The notes under the pieces were generated by a model. It did not search any database, was not told the DNA's origin, and saw only the letters and a list, made by a program, of their open reading frames with translations. Below are positions 1-7,514 of a DNA stretch of 64,000 nt, in pieces. A program made the translations under genes and the position numbers. Source of the DNA: Flintibacter sp. KGMB00164 (GTDB taxonomy: Bacteria > Bacillota > Clostridia > Oscillospirales > Oscillospiraceae); assembly GCF_008727735.1 (NCBI RefSeq), contig NZ_CP044227.1, positions 124,001-188,000 on the forward strand. Direction: 5' to 3'. The first letter of the stretch is position 1; each line of letters begins with the position of its first letter.

Positions 1-2
1 GC

Positions 3-470
3 CAGGGCCTGAGCGTGGCGGTTGGCATGGCGCTGGCTGCCAAGCGGGACGGAAAGAGTTACCGTGTGTTCAGCATGGTGGGTGACGGCGAGAGCGACGA
101 GGGCCAGATTTGGGAGGCCGTGGAGACTGCCGCCAAGTATAACCTGGACAACTTGGTTATCTTCCTGGACCGCAACCGCCTGCAGAACGACGGCACCTGT
201 GCCGAGGTCATGCCCAACGGGGACCTGGTGGCCAAGTTCACCGCCTTCGGCTGCCAGACCTGGGAGATCGACGGCCACAACATGAACGAGATCCTGGACG
301 CCCTGGAGGCGGTCCGGGCCGACCAGTCCGGCAAGCCCAAGTGCATTGTGGCCCACACCGTCAAGGGCAAGGGCGTCTCCTTCATGGAGAACGTGGTCCA
401 GTGGCACGGTATGGCCCCCAACGATGAACAGTATGCACAGGCCATGAAGGATATTGAGGAGGGATTTTAA
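3..470 (+). CDS. Transketolase N-terminal subunit (C-terminal part only)
   Basis: Cut by the window start; the frame is open from base 3. It is the thiamine-diphosphate-binding half of a split transketolase, which moves two-carbon units between sugar phosphates in the non-oxidative pentose phosphate pathway. The ThDP motif region begins at MVGDGESDEGQIWEA and runs on into DRNRLQNDG, as in other N-terminal subunits. The next gene starts on the base after this stop codon, so the two halves are co-translated and form the complete enzyme together. Split transketolases are usual in Firmicutes. Confidence 0.95.
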   Translation, partial: QGLSVAVGMALAAKRDGKSYRVFSMVGDGESDEGQIWEAVETAAKYNLDNLVIFLDRNRLQNDGTCAEVMPNGDLVAKFTAFGCQTWEIDGHNMNEILDALEAVRADQSGKPKCIVAHTVKGKGVSFMENVVQWHGMAPNDEQYAQAMKDIEEGF

Positions 471-1412
471 ATGGTGCAGGTAAAGAATACCAGCCATCCC
501 ACCCGGGACGCCTACGGAGAGGAGATCCTGGCTCTGGGCAAGGAGAATAAGGATATCTATGTGGTGGACTGCGACATCGGTAAGTCCTGTAAGACCATTC
601 CCTTTGCCAAGGAACTGCCCGGGCAGCAGGTGAATGTGGGCATTGCCGAGCAGAATGCCGCCGGCGTAGCCGCCGGTCTGGCCACCTGCGGTAAGATCCC
701 CTTTGTGACGACTTATGCCGTGTTCGGCAGCATGCGTATGGTGGAGCAGATCCGCCAGGAGGTGTGCTATCCCAAGCTGAACGTGAAAATCGCCTGCTCC
801 CACGGCGGCTTCACCCCCGCCAACGACGGCGCCAGCCACCAGGGTATTGAGGACATGGGTATCCTCCGTACCATCCCCAACATGACCGTCATCATGGGCT
901 GCGACTATACTTCCACCAAGAAGCTGGTGCGGGAGGCCGCAAAGCACTACGGTCCCGTCTACCTCCGCTTTACCCGTGACGCGGTGCCCGATATCTACGA
1001 TGAGGACGAGGAGTTTGTCATCGGCAAGGCAAAGGAGCTGCGCAGCGGCAAGGACGTGGCCATTATTGCTACGGGCGAGATCATGTCCCTGGCCCTGCAG
1101 GCCTGCGACAAGCTGGCCGAGGAGGGGATCCAGGCCACCGTGCTGGATATGCATACCATCAAGCCCCTGGATACCGAGGCGGTAACCAAGGCACTGAAGG
1201 AGTGCAAAGGTGTGGTCACCGTGGAGGATCACAATGTGATCAACGGCCTGGGCAGCGCCGTGTGTGAGGTGGCTGCCGAACTGGGCTGCGGCAAGGTCAA
1301 GCGCATCGGTATTCCTGACTGCTTCGGTGAGTCCGCCCCCTATCAGCGTCTGCTGGCCAAAAATGGAATCACCGTAGAGGCCATTGTGGATGCCTGCAAG
1401 TCTATGCTGTAA
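471..1412 (+). CDS. Transketolase C-terminal subunit
   Basis: 313 residues, the pyrimidine-binding and C-terminal halves of a split transketolase, partner of the preceding gene. GIAEQNAAGVAAGLA holds the conserved Glu that activates ThDP, and SHGGFTPANDGASHQGIEDM is the phosphate-binding stretch of the family. Length fits the usual 305-320 residues of C-terminal subunits. The ATG abuts the upstream TAA. A hairpin terminator lies about 80 bases downstream, so the pair ends a transcription unit. Confidence 0.96.
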   Translation: MVQVKNTSHPTRDAYGEEILALGKENKDIYVVDCDIGKSCKTIPFAKELPGQQVNVGIAEQNAAGVAAGLATCGKIPFVTTYAVFGSMRMVEQIRQEVCYPKLNVKIACSHGGFTPANDGASHQGIEDMGILRTIPNMTVIMGCDYTSTKKLVREAAKHYGPVYLRFTRDAVPDIYDEDEEFVIGKAKELRSGKDVAIIATGEIMSLALQACDKLAEEGIQATVLDMHTIKPLDTEAVTKALKECKGVVTVEDHNVINGLGSAVCEVAAELGCGKVKRIGIPDCFGESAPYQRLLAKNGITVEAIVDACKSML

Positions 1413-1494
1413 GATTTTCTGCCTTTAAAAGTCACAACTTCCTACATTCCTTTTCTATTCTATCCTTGGCTGCAACTGAAGAAGTCTACAGCCG

Positions 1495-1529
1495 AAACTC
1501 CCCTCTGGAGGATGCCCAGAGGGGAGTTT
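1495..1529 (+). terminator. Hairpin terminator after transketolase
   Basis: A perfect 14-bp stem (AAACTCCCCTCTGG with CCAGAGGGGAGTTT) around a 7-base loop, followed by CTACATGATTT. The T-tract is weak, but position after the transketolase operon and stem strength fit termination. Confidence 0.75.
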
Positions 1530-1603
1530 CTACATGATTTGAAATATTTTCAAGTTCTGCTGTAAAATATACAGCACTCGGGCTAGTGAGAGTGGTGCTT
1601 CAC

Positions 1604-1696
1604 ATGATCTGGTTGGAACGCAGATCTCAGGCCAAGCAGAAAAAGAAAATTACCGCCGCTGCCTACCTATATCAGGTGGACAACGACGGCAAATAA
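1604..1696 (+). CDS. Possible 30-residue basic peptide or gene remnant
   Basis: ATG-to-TAA frame encoding a short Lys/Arg-rich peptide with QAKQKKK near the middle and ending VDNDGK. No clear ribosome binding site precedes it. I do not recognise it; it may be the tail of a lost gene. The rest of 1530-1808 holds nothing else I can support. Confidence 0.2.
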   Translation: MIWLERRSQAKQKKKITAAAYLYQVDNDGK

Positions 1697-1808
1697 GGTG
1701 AGATTTTATTTGATTTTTGGGCTGGGACAGCAGAGATGATCCAATGTCTGTTAAGTGCCCAATAGCATTTTCTTCTCACAAAATAATATAGCTCTGATTC
1801 AATGATGA

Positions 1809-1840
1809 AACAGCCATGGTGTTTGCCGTGGCTGTTTTTT
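1809..1840 (+). terminator. Hairpin terminator
   Basis: AACAGCCATGG pairs with CCGTGGCTGTT (one mismatch) around a 6-base loop and is followed by a T-run on the plus strand. It lies 4 bases past the stop of the convergent Rrf2-type gene, so it may serve both strands. Confidence 0.7.
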
Positions 1841-1844
1841 ATTG

Positions 1845-2303
1845 TCAGTTCCTTTCGGCAGCAGAACTTTGCTGAGCCATGCTGTGGAAATCATCAATCA
1901 TGGATTGCAGCGTAACTTCTTCCATCGCTTTTTTGACTGCGTCTTCAATCTTATGATAAGGAGTTTTCAGCACTTTGCGGATATTTTGTGCGACCGGACA
2001 AGGGCGGCCATCGCAGGGGTGAATTCCAATGATGGAGGTCACGCCATTCGGTTCCAGTGCAGAATAAATTTGGTACAAGGTAATCTGGGACGGGTCGGCG
2101 CAAAGCTCCGCGCCGCCGGTTCCGCGAGGCACCGTAATAAGCCCTGCCTTTTTCAAAGCGCTGAGAATGTTGCGGATCACGACAGGATTGCTTCCTGTGC
2201 TTTCGGCCAGAAGATTACTGGTTACTTTCGCAATTCCTTTCGCTTCATGGATAAAAATCAGGCAGTGAACCGCAACGGAACATTTCATACTGATCTGCAT
2301 AGA
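1845..2303 (-). CDS. Rrf2-family transcriptional regulator
   Basis: About 152 residues with the winged-helix layout of Rrf2 proteins: N-terminal MQISMKCSVAVHCLIF, then the recognition region SNPVVIRNILSALKKAGL and the wing RGTGGAEL. I place the start at the second Met because Rrf2 proteins begin M-[QR]-I-S; an in-frame ATG lies 18 bases upstream. Cysteines at HPCDGRPC occupy the region where IscR/NsrR-type members bind a cluster, but there are only two close together, so redox sensing is only a possibility. It is divergent from the oxidoreductase at 2473, and the twin GATGTAA-N9-TTACATC palindromes between them are its likely operators. Confidence 0.88.
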   Translation of the reverse strand, partial: SMQISMKCSVAVHCLIFIHEAKGIAKVTSNLLAESTGSNPVVIRNILSALKKAGLITVPRGTGGAELCADPSQITLYQIYSALEPNGVTSIIGIHPCDGRPCPVAQNIRKVLKTPYHKIEDAVKKAMEEVTLQSMIDDFHSMAQQSSAAERN

Positions 2304-2341
2304 TACTCGATATCCTTTCAAGAATAAACACGTTATAGCTT

Positions 2342-2364
2342 GATGTAACTATTGACTTTACATC
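2342..2364. promoter_or_regulatory. Operator 1: GATGTAA-N9-TTACATC
   Basis: Perfect 7-bp inverted arms with a 9-base spacer. The right arm overlaps the -35 element of the promoter at 2352-2380. An identical palindrome lies 46 bases away. Probable binding site of the divergent Rrf2-type regulator, which would block polymerase. Confidence 0.7.
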
Positions 2365-2380
2365 TAACGGGTGCTAAACT
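2352..2380 (+). promoter_or_regulatory. Promoter for the oxidoreductase gene
   Basis: TTGACT, 17 bases, TAAACT: a good sigma-A-type match placed between the two palindromic operators and pointing at the gene starting 2473. Confidence 0.6.
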
Positions 2381-2387
2381 AACAAAA

Positions 2388-2410
2388 GATGTAACTTAAT
2401 TTATTACATC
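2388..2410. promoter_or_regulatory. Operator 2: GATGTAA-N9-TTACATC
   Basis: Second perfect copy of the operator with the same arm and spacer length, near the expected transcription start. The pair on either side of the promoter suggests cooperative repression. Confidence 0.7.
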
Positions 2411-2472
2411 TTATATTTTATCGGTTCTTGTAAGAAAAAGCAAGAGAGATTGTATCCAGAAAGAGGTTTTCC

Positions 2473-3474
2473 ATGAAAGCGGTCCAGATCAAACGCTACT
2501 CTAAAAATATCAACACAACCTTGAATGACATCCCGAAACCCCAGATTTCAGATTCTGAGGTCCTGATTCAGGTAAAGGCAGCGGCAGTCAATCCGGTGGA
2601 ACTGCTGATTCTGACAGGCAGCGTAAAGCTCATTCAGGACTACCCCATGCCGCTTACATTGGGGAATGAATGCTCCGGTATTGTGGAGCAGGTAGGCAGC
2701 AAGGTGAGAGGTTTTCAAAAGGGAGACCGGGTCTATACCCGCCTGCCGATTCGCAAAATCGGCGCCTTTGCAGAATATGCGGCGGTAGAACAGGACGCAA
2801 TTGCCAAAATGCCAGAGGGGTATGATTTCAATACTGCTGCTGCCATTCCGCTGACCGGTTTGACGGCGTATCAAGCCATAGTAGAGGAATTGGAGGCAAA
2901 GCCAGGGGAAACTGTTTTGATTCCTGGGGGCTCCGGAAGCTTTGGTCAGATGGCGGTTCCTATCGCCAAGGCGCTGGGACTGCGAGTGATTGTAACCGGA
3001 AACGCGCGGGCGAAAGAGCGCTTTTTGGCCATGGGAGTTGACCGGTATCTCGATTACAAGACAGAAAACTATTGGGAAGTATTGTCTGATGTGGACCATG
3101 TCATCGATACCCTGGGTCCTGATGAGTTTGACCATGAATTGGCAGTGCTGAAAAAAGGCGGGCGGTTGGTGAGCCTGCGGACCGGCCCCAACAAAGCGTT
3201 TGCCCTGCGTCATCAGTTTGGCGGCCTGAAAAAACAGATGTTCACTCTGGCGGGCAGTAAATTTGACAAGGCGGCTCAAAAGCAGGGCAAGGAATATCGG
3301 TTTGTGTTTGTCCGTTCTAATGGAGCACAGCTGCAAAAAATCACCGAGATCGTGGAGAAGAAGCAGATCAAGCCTGCCGTTGACGCTCGTGTCTTTTCTC
3401 TGGATCAGGCCAATGAGGCATTGCAGCTTGTGGCTAAGGGGCAGCTCAATGGTAAAGTTATGATCCAGCTGTGA
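2473..3474 (+). CDS. Zinc-independent NADPH:quinone-oxidoreductase-like alcohol dehydrogenase
   Basis: 333 residues of the medium-chain dehydrogenase/reductase superfamily, quinone-oxidoreductase branch: GroES-like N-domain with LGNECSGIVEQVGS and KGDRVYTR, then a Rossmann domain with ETVLIPGGSGSFGQMA. The catalytic-zinc cysteine of true alcohol dehydrogenases is absent. Such enzymes reduce quinones or enones with NADPH. The divergent Rrf2-type repressor and twin operators suggest induction by an electrophile or redox signal. The flavodoxin/ferredoxin gene follows after about 80 bases and may be co-transcribed. Confidence 0.88.
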   Translation: MKAVQIKRYSKNINTTLNDIPKPQISDSEVLIQVKAAAVNPVELLILTGSVKLIQDYPMPLTLGNECSGIVEQVGSKVRGFQKGDRVYTRLPIRKIGAFAEYAAVEQDAIAKMPEGYDFNTAAAIPLTGLTAYQAIVEELEAKPGETVLIPGGSGSFGQMAVPIAKALGLRVIVTGNARAKERFLAMGVDRYLDYKTENYWEVLSDVDHVIDTLGPDEFDHELAVLKKGGRLVSLRTGPNKAFALRHQFGGLKKQMFTLAGSKFDKAAQKQGKEYRFVFVRSNGAQLQKITEIVEKKQIKPAVDARVFSLDQANEALQLVAKGQLNGKVMIQL

Positions 3475-3554
3475 GAGCGGGAAGATGCAAAGCTTCCTGA
3501 AAACATACATACATGATTTCCTGGCGTATTGCCGAGCAGAAGGAGGATATTCAG

Positions 3555-4316
3555 ATGAAACTTTATAACATCGTGTTCAGCCCTACGGGGGGAACGAAAA
3601 AGGTAGCCGACTGTTTAACCGGCGCACTGGAGGGAGACGTAACCACCGTTGATCTGACAGACAGCAAACAGGATTTGAATACCGTTTCTCTGACAAAAGA
3701 GGATGCAGCGGTCATTTCTGTGCCGTCCTACGGTGGCCGTGTGCCTGCTGTGGCGGCAGAGCGGCTGGGTGTAGTGCATGGCAACGGTGCCCGGGCCATC
3801 CTGGTTTGTGTCTATGGCAACCGTGCCTATGAGGACACGCTGGTAGAACTGGAAGACGCCGCAAAGCAGGCTGGTTTTCAGGTGATTGCAGCCGTTGCCG
3901 CCATTGCGGAGCATTCTATCGCCCGTCAGTTTGCCGCCGGTCGCCCTGATGCACAGGACATAGCACAGCTTTCCGATTTTGCCAAGCAGATTCAGCATAA
4001 GCTTTCTGAGGCAGACGCTTCAGAACCTACGATCCCCGGCAATAGTCCTTACAAAAAAGCCGGCGGAGTCAGTATGGTACCCAAAGCGACAAAAGAGTGC
4101 ACCAACTGCGGCGCCTGTGCAGCAGCGTGTCCTGTACAGGCCATCGACAAAGAAAATCCCAAAAAGGTGGATGAAAAAGCGTGTATCTCCTGTATGCGCT
4201 GTATCGTAGTATGTCCCCATGGTGCCCGCAAGGTCAATCCTGTCATGCTCTCTGCGGCCAGCCTGATGCTGAAGAAGGCTTGCTCTGAGCGGAAGGAATG
4301 TGAACTGTTCCTTTGA
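3555..4316 (+). CDS. Flavodoxin-like protein fused to two [4Fe-4S] clusters (EFR1 type)
   Basis: About 253 residues. The N-terminus is flavodoxin-like, with the FMN phosphate loop FSPTGGTKK. The C-terminus carries two ferredoxin motifs, CTNCGACAAACP and CISCMRCIVVCP, each the CxxCxxCxxxCP of a [4Fe-4S] cluster. The start ATG at 3555 has AGGAGGA about 8 bases upstream; an in-frame start 42 bases earlier lacks one. It is a cytosolic electron carrier, probably partner to the preceding reductase. Confidence 0.88.
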   Translation: MKLYNIVFSPTGGTKKVADCLTGALEGDVTTVDLTDSKQDLNTVSLTKEDAAVISVPSYGGRVPAVAAERLGVVHGNGARAILVCVYGNRAYEDTLVELEDAAKQAGFQVIAAVAAIAEHSIARQFAAGRPDAQDIAQLSDFAKQIQHKLSEADASEPTIPGNSPYKKAGGVSMVPKATKECTNCGACAAACPVQAIDKENPKKVDEKACISCMRCIVVCPHGARKVNPVMLSAASLMLKKACSERKECELFL

Positions 4317-4370
4317 TGCCGGGAAATAGCGGTTCGCAGCCTTGCCCTCTGCGGCGGCGCCTGAAATGCG

Positions 4371-4645
4371 CAGGAAAAATATTTTGTCATTATTTAAAAA
4401 TTGCGTTGTGCTTTTTCGGGGAAACAACCGTAAAAAAGCACCTGCTTTTTGGGAAAAGCAGGCGCAACAGAGCACATAAAACTAACCGCAAAGTTATTAT
4501 CATTTGCAATTATTTGCGGTTTAACTTTTTGTGCCCCAAAAGCGGAAGCTACGTTGCGTTTTGGTAACATTATGCTATAATTTCTATGTATCATGTATCA
4601 GGGGGATATGTTCAACCTGATTTCTGAGTCAAAATATTGATTTTG
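4371..4645. mobile_element. Relic invertible promoter element (cassette A)
   Basis: The right end is CAAAAT-ATTG-ATTTTG (4630-4645), the same two-arm site seen beside the intact recombinases at 26.8 and 34.1 kb. The left end keeps only the half AATATTTTGT (4378-4387). The distance between ends (about 240 bases) matches the intact elements. Inside are the promoter at 4554-4581, a hairpin at 4441-4462 and an inverted repeat 4484-4492/4513-4521. With one site half lost and the recombinase broken, it is probably locked. No surface gene is left beside it. Confidence 0.6.
4554..4581 (+). promoter_or_regulatory. Promoter inside relic element A
   Basis: TTGCGT, 16 bases, then a perfect TATAAT. The -10 box lies 48 bases from the right-hand site, the same spacing as in the intact element at 33.8 kb. 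It points towards the dead recombinase, that is, the OFF orientation. Confidence 0.5.
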
Positions 4646-4648
4646 AGA

Positions 4649-5456
4649 TTAGGATACCAATTCCAGCCGATCAAGCTGGCGCTGATGCTCGATCCCAGAG
4701 GTCATAAGATAAATTTGAGTGGTCTCAATACTGGAATACCCCAGTACATCGGCCAGCTTTACAATATCCTTGTAGGCTGTGTAGAAAATAGTGGAAAACA
4801 AATACGTAGATTATGGGGGAACACTTTTGTTAGTACCACATCTGCGTGTTTACACAAGCCCTTCAATTCCGCCCAGATTTGGCGCCGGGTCAGTTCTTTT
4901 CTGCATTTGGTGCGAAAGATCGCGCCGGAGGCGTTTTTTTGCATACTTGAGCAGCTTGCGGCACAGTTTGGACGAGAGCAAAATCACCCTGATTTTCCTT
5001 TTCAGCGCAATTTCTGCCTTCCCATTCCGTGCAGCCCCCTCAGTAATATATTTTACCTCGCTCCCCCGAATGCAGGTGGTACCGATGGTCTCGATCAGCA
5101 ACGACAGACGTTCCATTCTCAACTCCTTTGCACTGGCAAGCAGACGGTCATATTCAGCCCTAGTCAGCTTTCGGTTGGTATCCCGAAACAGGCGGCGCTG
5201 GATTTTCAGGAATTTTACCTTGCAGTCATCCCAGCCCAGAAATTTAAATATTCCGCTCAAAGCAGAGAGCATGGAGTTAATAGTAACAGGGCCATAGCCC
5301 TGTTCCAGCAGGTGTGCTTTCCAATCTGCAGCTACTTCCTTAGTAACCTCTCTATCACCTAGCCATTGTGCGAAGGTGTTTATATCGTACAGATATTTTT
5401 TAATGGTTCCAGCACTGTGCTCCTCTTTACATAAAAACTGCCTATAAGCTGTAAGT
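4649..5456 (-). pseudogene. Tyrosine recombinase relic A
   Basis: Minus-strand reading frames match the intact 281-residue recombinases at 26796 and 34076 from AYRQFLCKEEHSAGT through KVKFLKIQRRLF to a final ELVS stop. The frame is broken near 4930 and 4800, the start is missing, and the HNLRHLF box reads HNLRICF. By eye it is about 90% identical at DNA level to the inverted relic at 27.84-28.54 kb. Confidence 0.85.
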
Positions 5457-5494
5457 TATTTTAGTGTCAGACGATATTTTCCACAAAAACAAAT

Positions 5495-5554
5495 CCTCCG
5501 TATAGCAAAAGTAATACCAGTACTGTACCATGTATTTCTTTTGCTATGCGGAGG
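5495..5554. repeat. Long imperfect hairpin
   Basis: 22-base arms (beginning CCTCCGTATAGCAAAAG) match with two differences around a 16-base loop. A good GGAGG follows, then TTG and only eleven codons to a stop. It looks like the leader or end of a lost insertion element. The rest of 5457-5694 shows nothing else. Confidence 0.5.
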
Positions 5555-5694
5555 AGATTACATTGAGATATCATAATTTCACAGACGCTTACCTGTAAAA
5601 TTGTTTGCTGGCCACATTAACAATGTATCCCTCTGTGCTTCCACTGTCATAACCATCCTCGTATGGAACGGTGACCTTCCGGTGGAAACGGGAT

Positions 5695-5727
5695 GGTGCG
5701 CCACAGAGTTTTGTTCTGTGACGCACC
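5695..5727 (-). terminator. Hairpin at end of AAA+/MoxR operon
   Basis: GGTGCGCCACAGA pairs with TCTGTGACGCACC with one mismatch around a 7-base loop, 36 bases beyond the stop of the last operon gene. There is no T-run, so termination is inferred from position. Confidence 0.45.
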
Positions 5728-5762
5728 CGAATCCGTTCCGAGTTCGAAGTGCAGGATGGATG

Positions 5763-7514
5763 CTAAAAACCAATGGAGCGGCGGGGAGTCTTTCCGGACT
5801 GCAGCAGGCGACAGGCCGCCTGTTCAAGATCCGAGATCGTCAGAGTATCCGCGCCTTCTTCCGAGAGAGTGCGCAGGGCCATCTCCTCCACCGCCCCCTG
5901 AAAGAGACGTCGAGCCTCGCGGCCGTTACCAAAGCAGTCCTCCTTCTGCTTGCGCAGCTTCTGAAAGAAGTCCAGGCAGACCGCTTTTCCCGTCTCCGGC
6001 AAGGCAAACCCATCCTGCCGCGCCAGGTGTCCCAAAATCTTCCACAGAGTCTCGTCGTCATAGCCGGGAAAATCCAGCACCTGGGCCACCCGGCTGGACA
6101 GGCCGGGGTTGGAGGAGAGCAGCCGCTCCATCTCTCCGGGGTAAGTGGCAAAGATCACCAGCGTTTCAGGGTGCAGTTCCATGTGGCGCACCAGGGCATT
6201 TACCGCCTCCACCACATAGGCATCATCGTCCCGGCTGCTGAGCAGGGCCCCCGCCTCGTCAATAAACAGCACGCCGCCCCTGGCCTTTTCAAACAGGGCC
6301 GCCACCTTGGGGGAGGTCTGGCCCAGATAGGTGCCCACCAGCTGCTCCCGGCCCGCCTCCACAAACCGGCCGGTACCCACCCCCTCCTCCCGGAGGATCT
6401 GGGCAAGCAGCCGGGCGGTGACACTCTTGCCGGTGCCCGGCGGGCCAGAAAAGGCCAGGTTGCGGCAGGCCGGGGCCATGGGCTGCCCCGCCAAAGCCCT
6501 CCGCTGCTCCAAAGCCAGGCGGGCGCACAGCCGCTTCACCGTCTCCTTTACCTCCTGCAGCCCCACCATGGCCTCCAGCTGCTCCCGGCCCCGGCTCTCC
6601 AGCGCCAGGGGTGGGAAAATCAGATCCTGGGTGGTGACTGGCAACGGCCGGCTCTTCTGCACCGCCCACAGCGCCGCCCGCTCCAGATCGGTCTCCTCAA
6701 AGGCCGCTCCCCGGTAGCGGCGCAGAGCGGCCACCACCTGGCGGGGGTCAAAGTCCGGGGCAGGAGGCCCCAGCAGCTCGGTGACATAGCCCATCAGGCA
6801 GCGCTGCCAGTAGTCCTGATTTGGCAAGCCCACCTGGCAAACCTGGTATCCGTAGGAAAAGCGCAGCTCCTCCACCAGCTCCCGGTCCACCTGCTGGGGA
6901 TGCAGGGCCACAAAGACACAGTTTGGGTGCTCCTCCAGCCCCGGATCCTGGGGGGCCGGCAAGGTCTCTATGAGCCGCCGGGACAGCACCGGCCCGTCCG
7001 GAGCGGTCACCAGCAGGGCAGCGGCGGCGTCCAGTTTCACCGAAATCTCTCTGTCCCGGCGGCTCTCATCCCCCAGAGTGGGGTCCAGCAGGCTGGGAGA
7101 GGCCACCAGCATGGCCCGCTTCAGGTCCGGGCCCTCGTTTCCCTCCAGCCACGCCAGGGCGTCCGGCAGCTCCGGCTCTGCGGGCTGCGCCTTTTTTACC
7201 ATTCCCAACAGCAGAGCGGTGAGGTACATAGCGGCCTGGCGGGCGCAGTAGTCGTCCTGGGTAAGCAGGATCACGCCCAGGCCGCCCCGCCGCTGGGAAA
7301 GCAGAGTCTTGGGGTCGATCCCCGCAAACTGGGGAGCGGCACAAAACTGTCTCAGCAGGCTGCGGGGGCTGCGCTCCTTGGAGGGCAGGGGCGTATAGGC
7401 CAGCTTGTCCCGGGGCACGCCGGGCAGGGAACACAGCCGGGCGGGGAGACAGGTAGGGATTGGCCGGGGATTGGGGCGGGGCACCCCCTCTCGGGCGGTC
7501 TGGATCTGGTTCAT
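5763..7514 (-). CDS. CbxX/SpoVK-like AAA+ ATPase ending in IGF
   Basis: 583 residues. The N-terminal 300 residues are a degenerate domain of unknown fold. The C-terminal half is a AAA+ module of the CbxX/SpoVK type: Walker A GPPGTGKS near residue 357, Walker B VLFIDEAGAL near 415, and sensor/arginine-finger region NPGLSSR. Such proteins form rings that remodel or unfold partners with ATP. The extreme C-terminus is SIGF, shared with the other AAA+ protein at 14055 (AIGF). Clp unfoldases bind ClpP with an I/L/V-G-F/L tripeptide, and a ClpP homologue is encoded at 13230, so docking on it is a reasonable inference. It is last in a four-gene operon (11660 to 5763) with 4-base overlaps; its ATG overlaps the MoxR stop. 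Confidence 0.88.
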   Translation of the reverse strand: MNQIQTAREGVPRPNPRPIPTCLPARLCSLPGVPRDKLAYTPLPSKERSPRSLLRQFCAAPQFAGIDPKTLLSQRRGGLGVILLTQDDYCARQAAMYLTALLLGMVKKAQPAEPELPDALAWLEGNEGPDLKRAMLVASPSLLDPTLGDESRRDREISVKLDAAAALLVTAPDGPVLSRRLIETLPAPQDPGLEEHPNCVFVALHPQQVDRELVEELRFSYGYQVCQVGLPNQDYWQRCLMGYVTELLGPPAPDFDPRQVVAALRRYRGAAFEETDLERAALWAVQKSRPLPVTTQDLIFPPLALESRGREQLEAMVGLQEVKETVKRLCARLALEQRRALAGQPMAPACRNLAFSGPPGTGKSVTARLLAQILREEGVGTGRFVEAGREQLVGTYLGQTSPKVAALFEKARGGVLFIDEAGALLSSRDDDAYVVEAVNALVRHMELHPETLVIFATYPGEMERLLSSNPGLSSRVAQVLDFPGYDDETLWKILGHLARQDGFALPETGKAVCLDFFQKLRKQKEDCFGNGREARRLFQGAVEEMALRTLSEEGADTLTISDLEQAACRLLQSGKTPRRSIGF

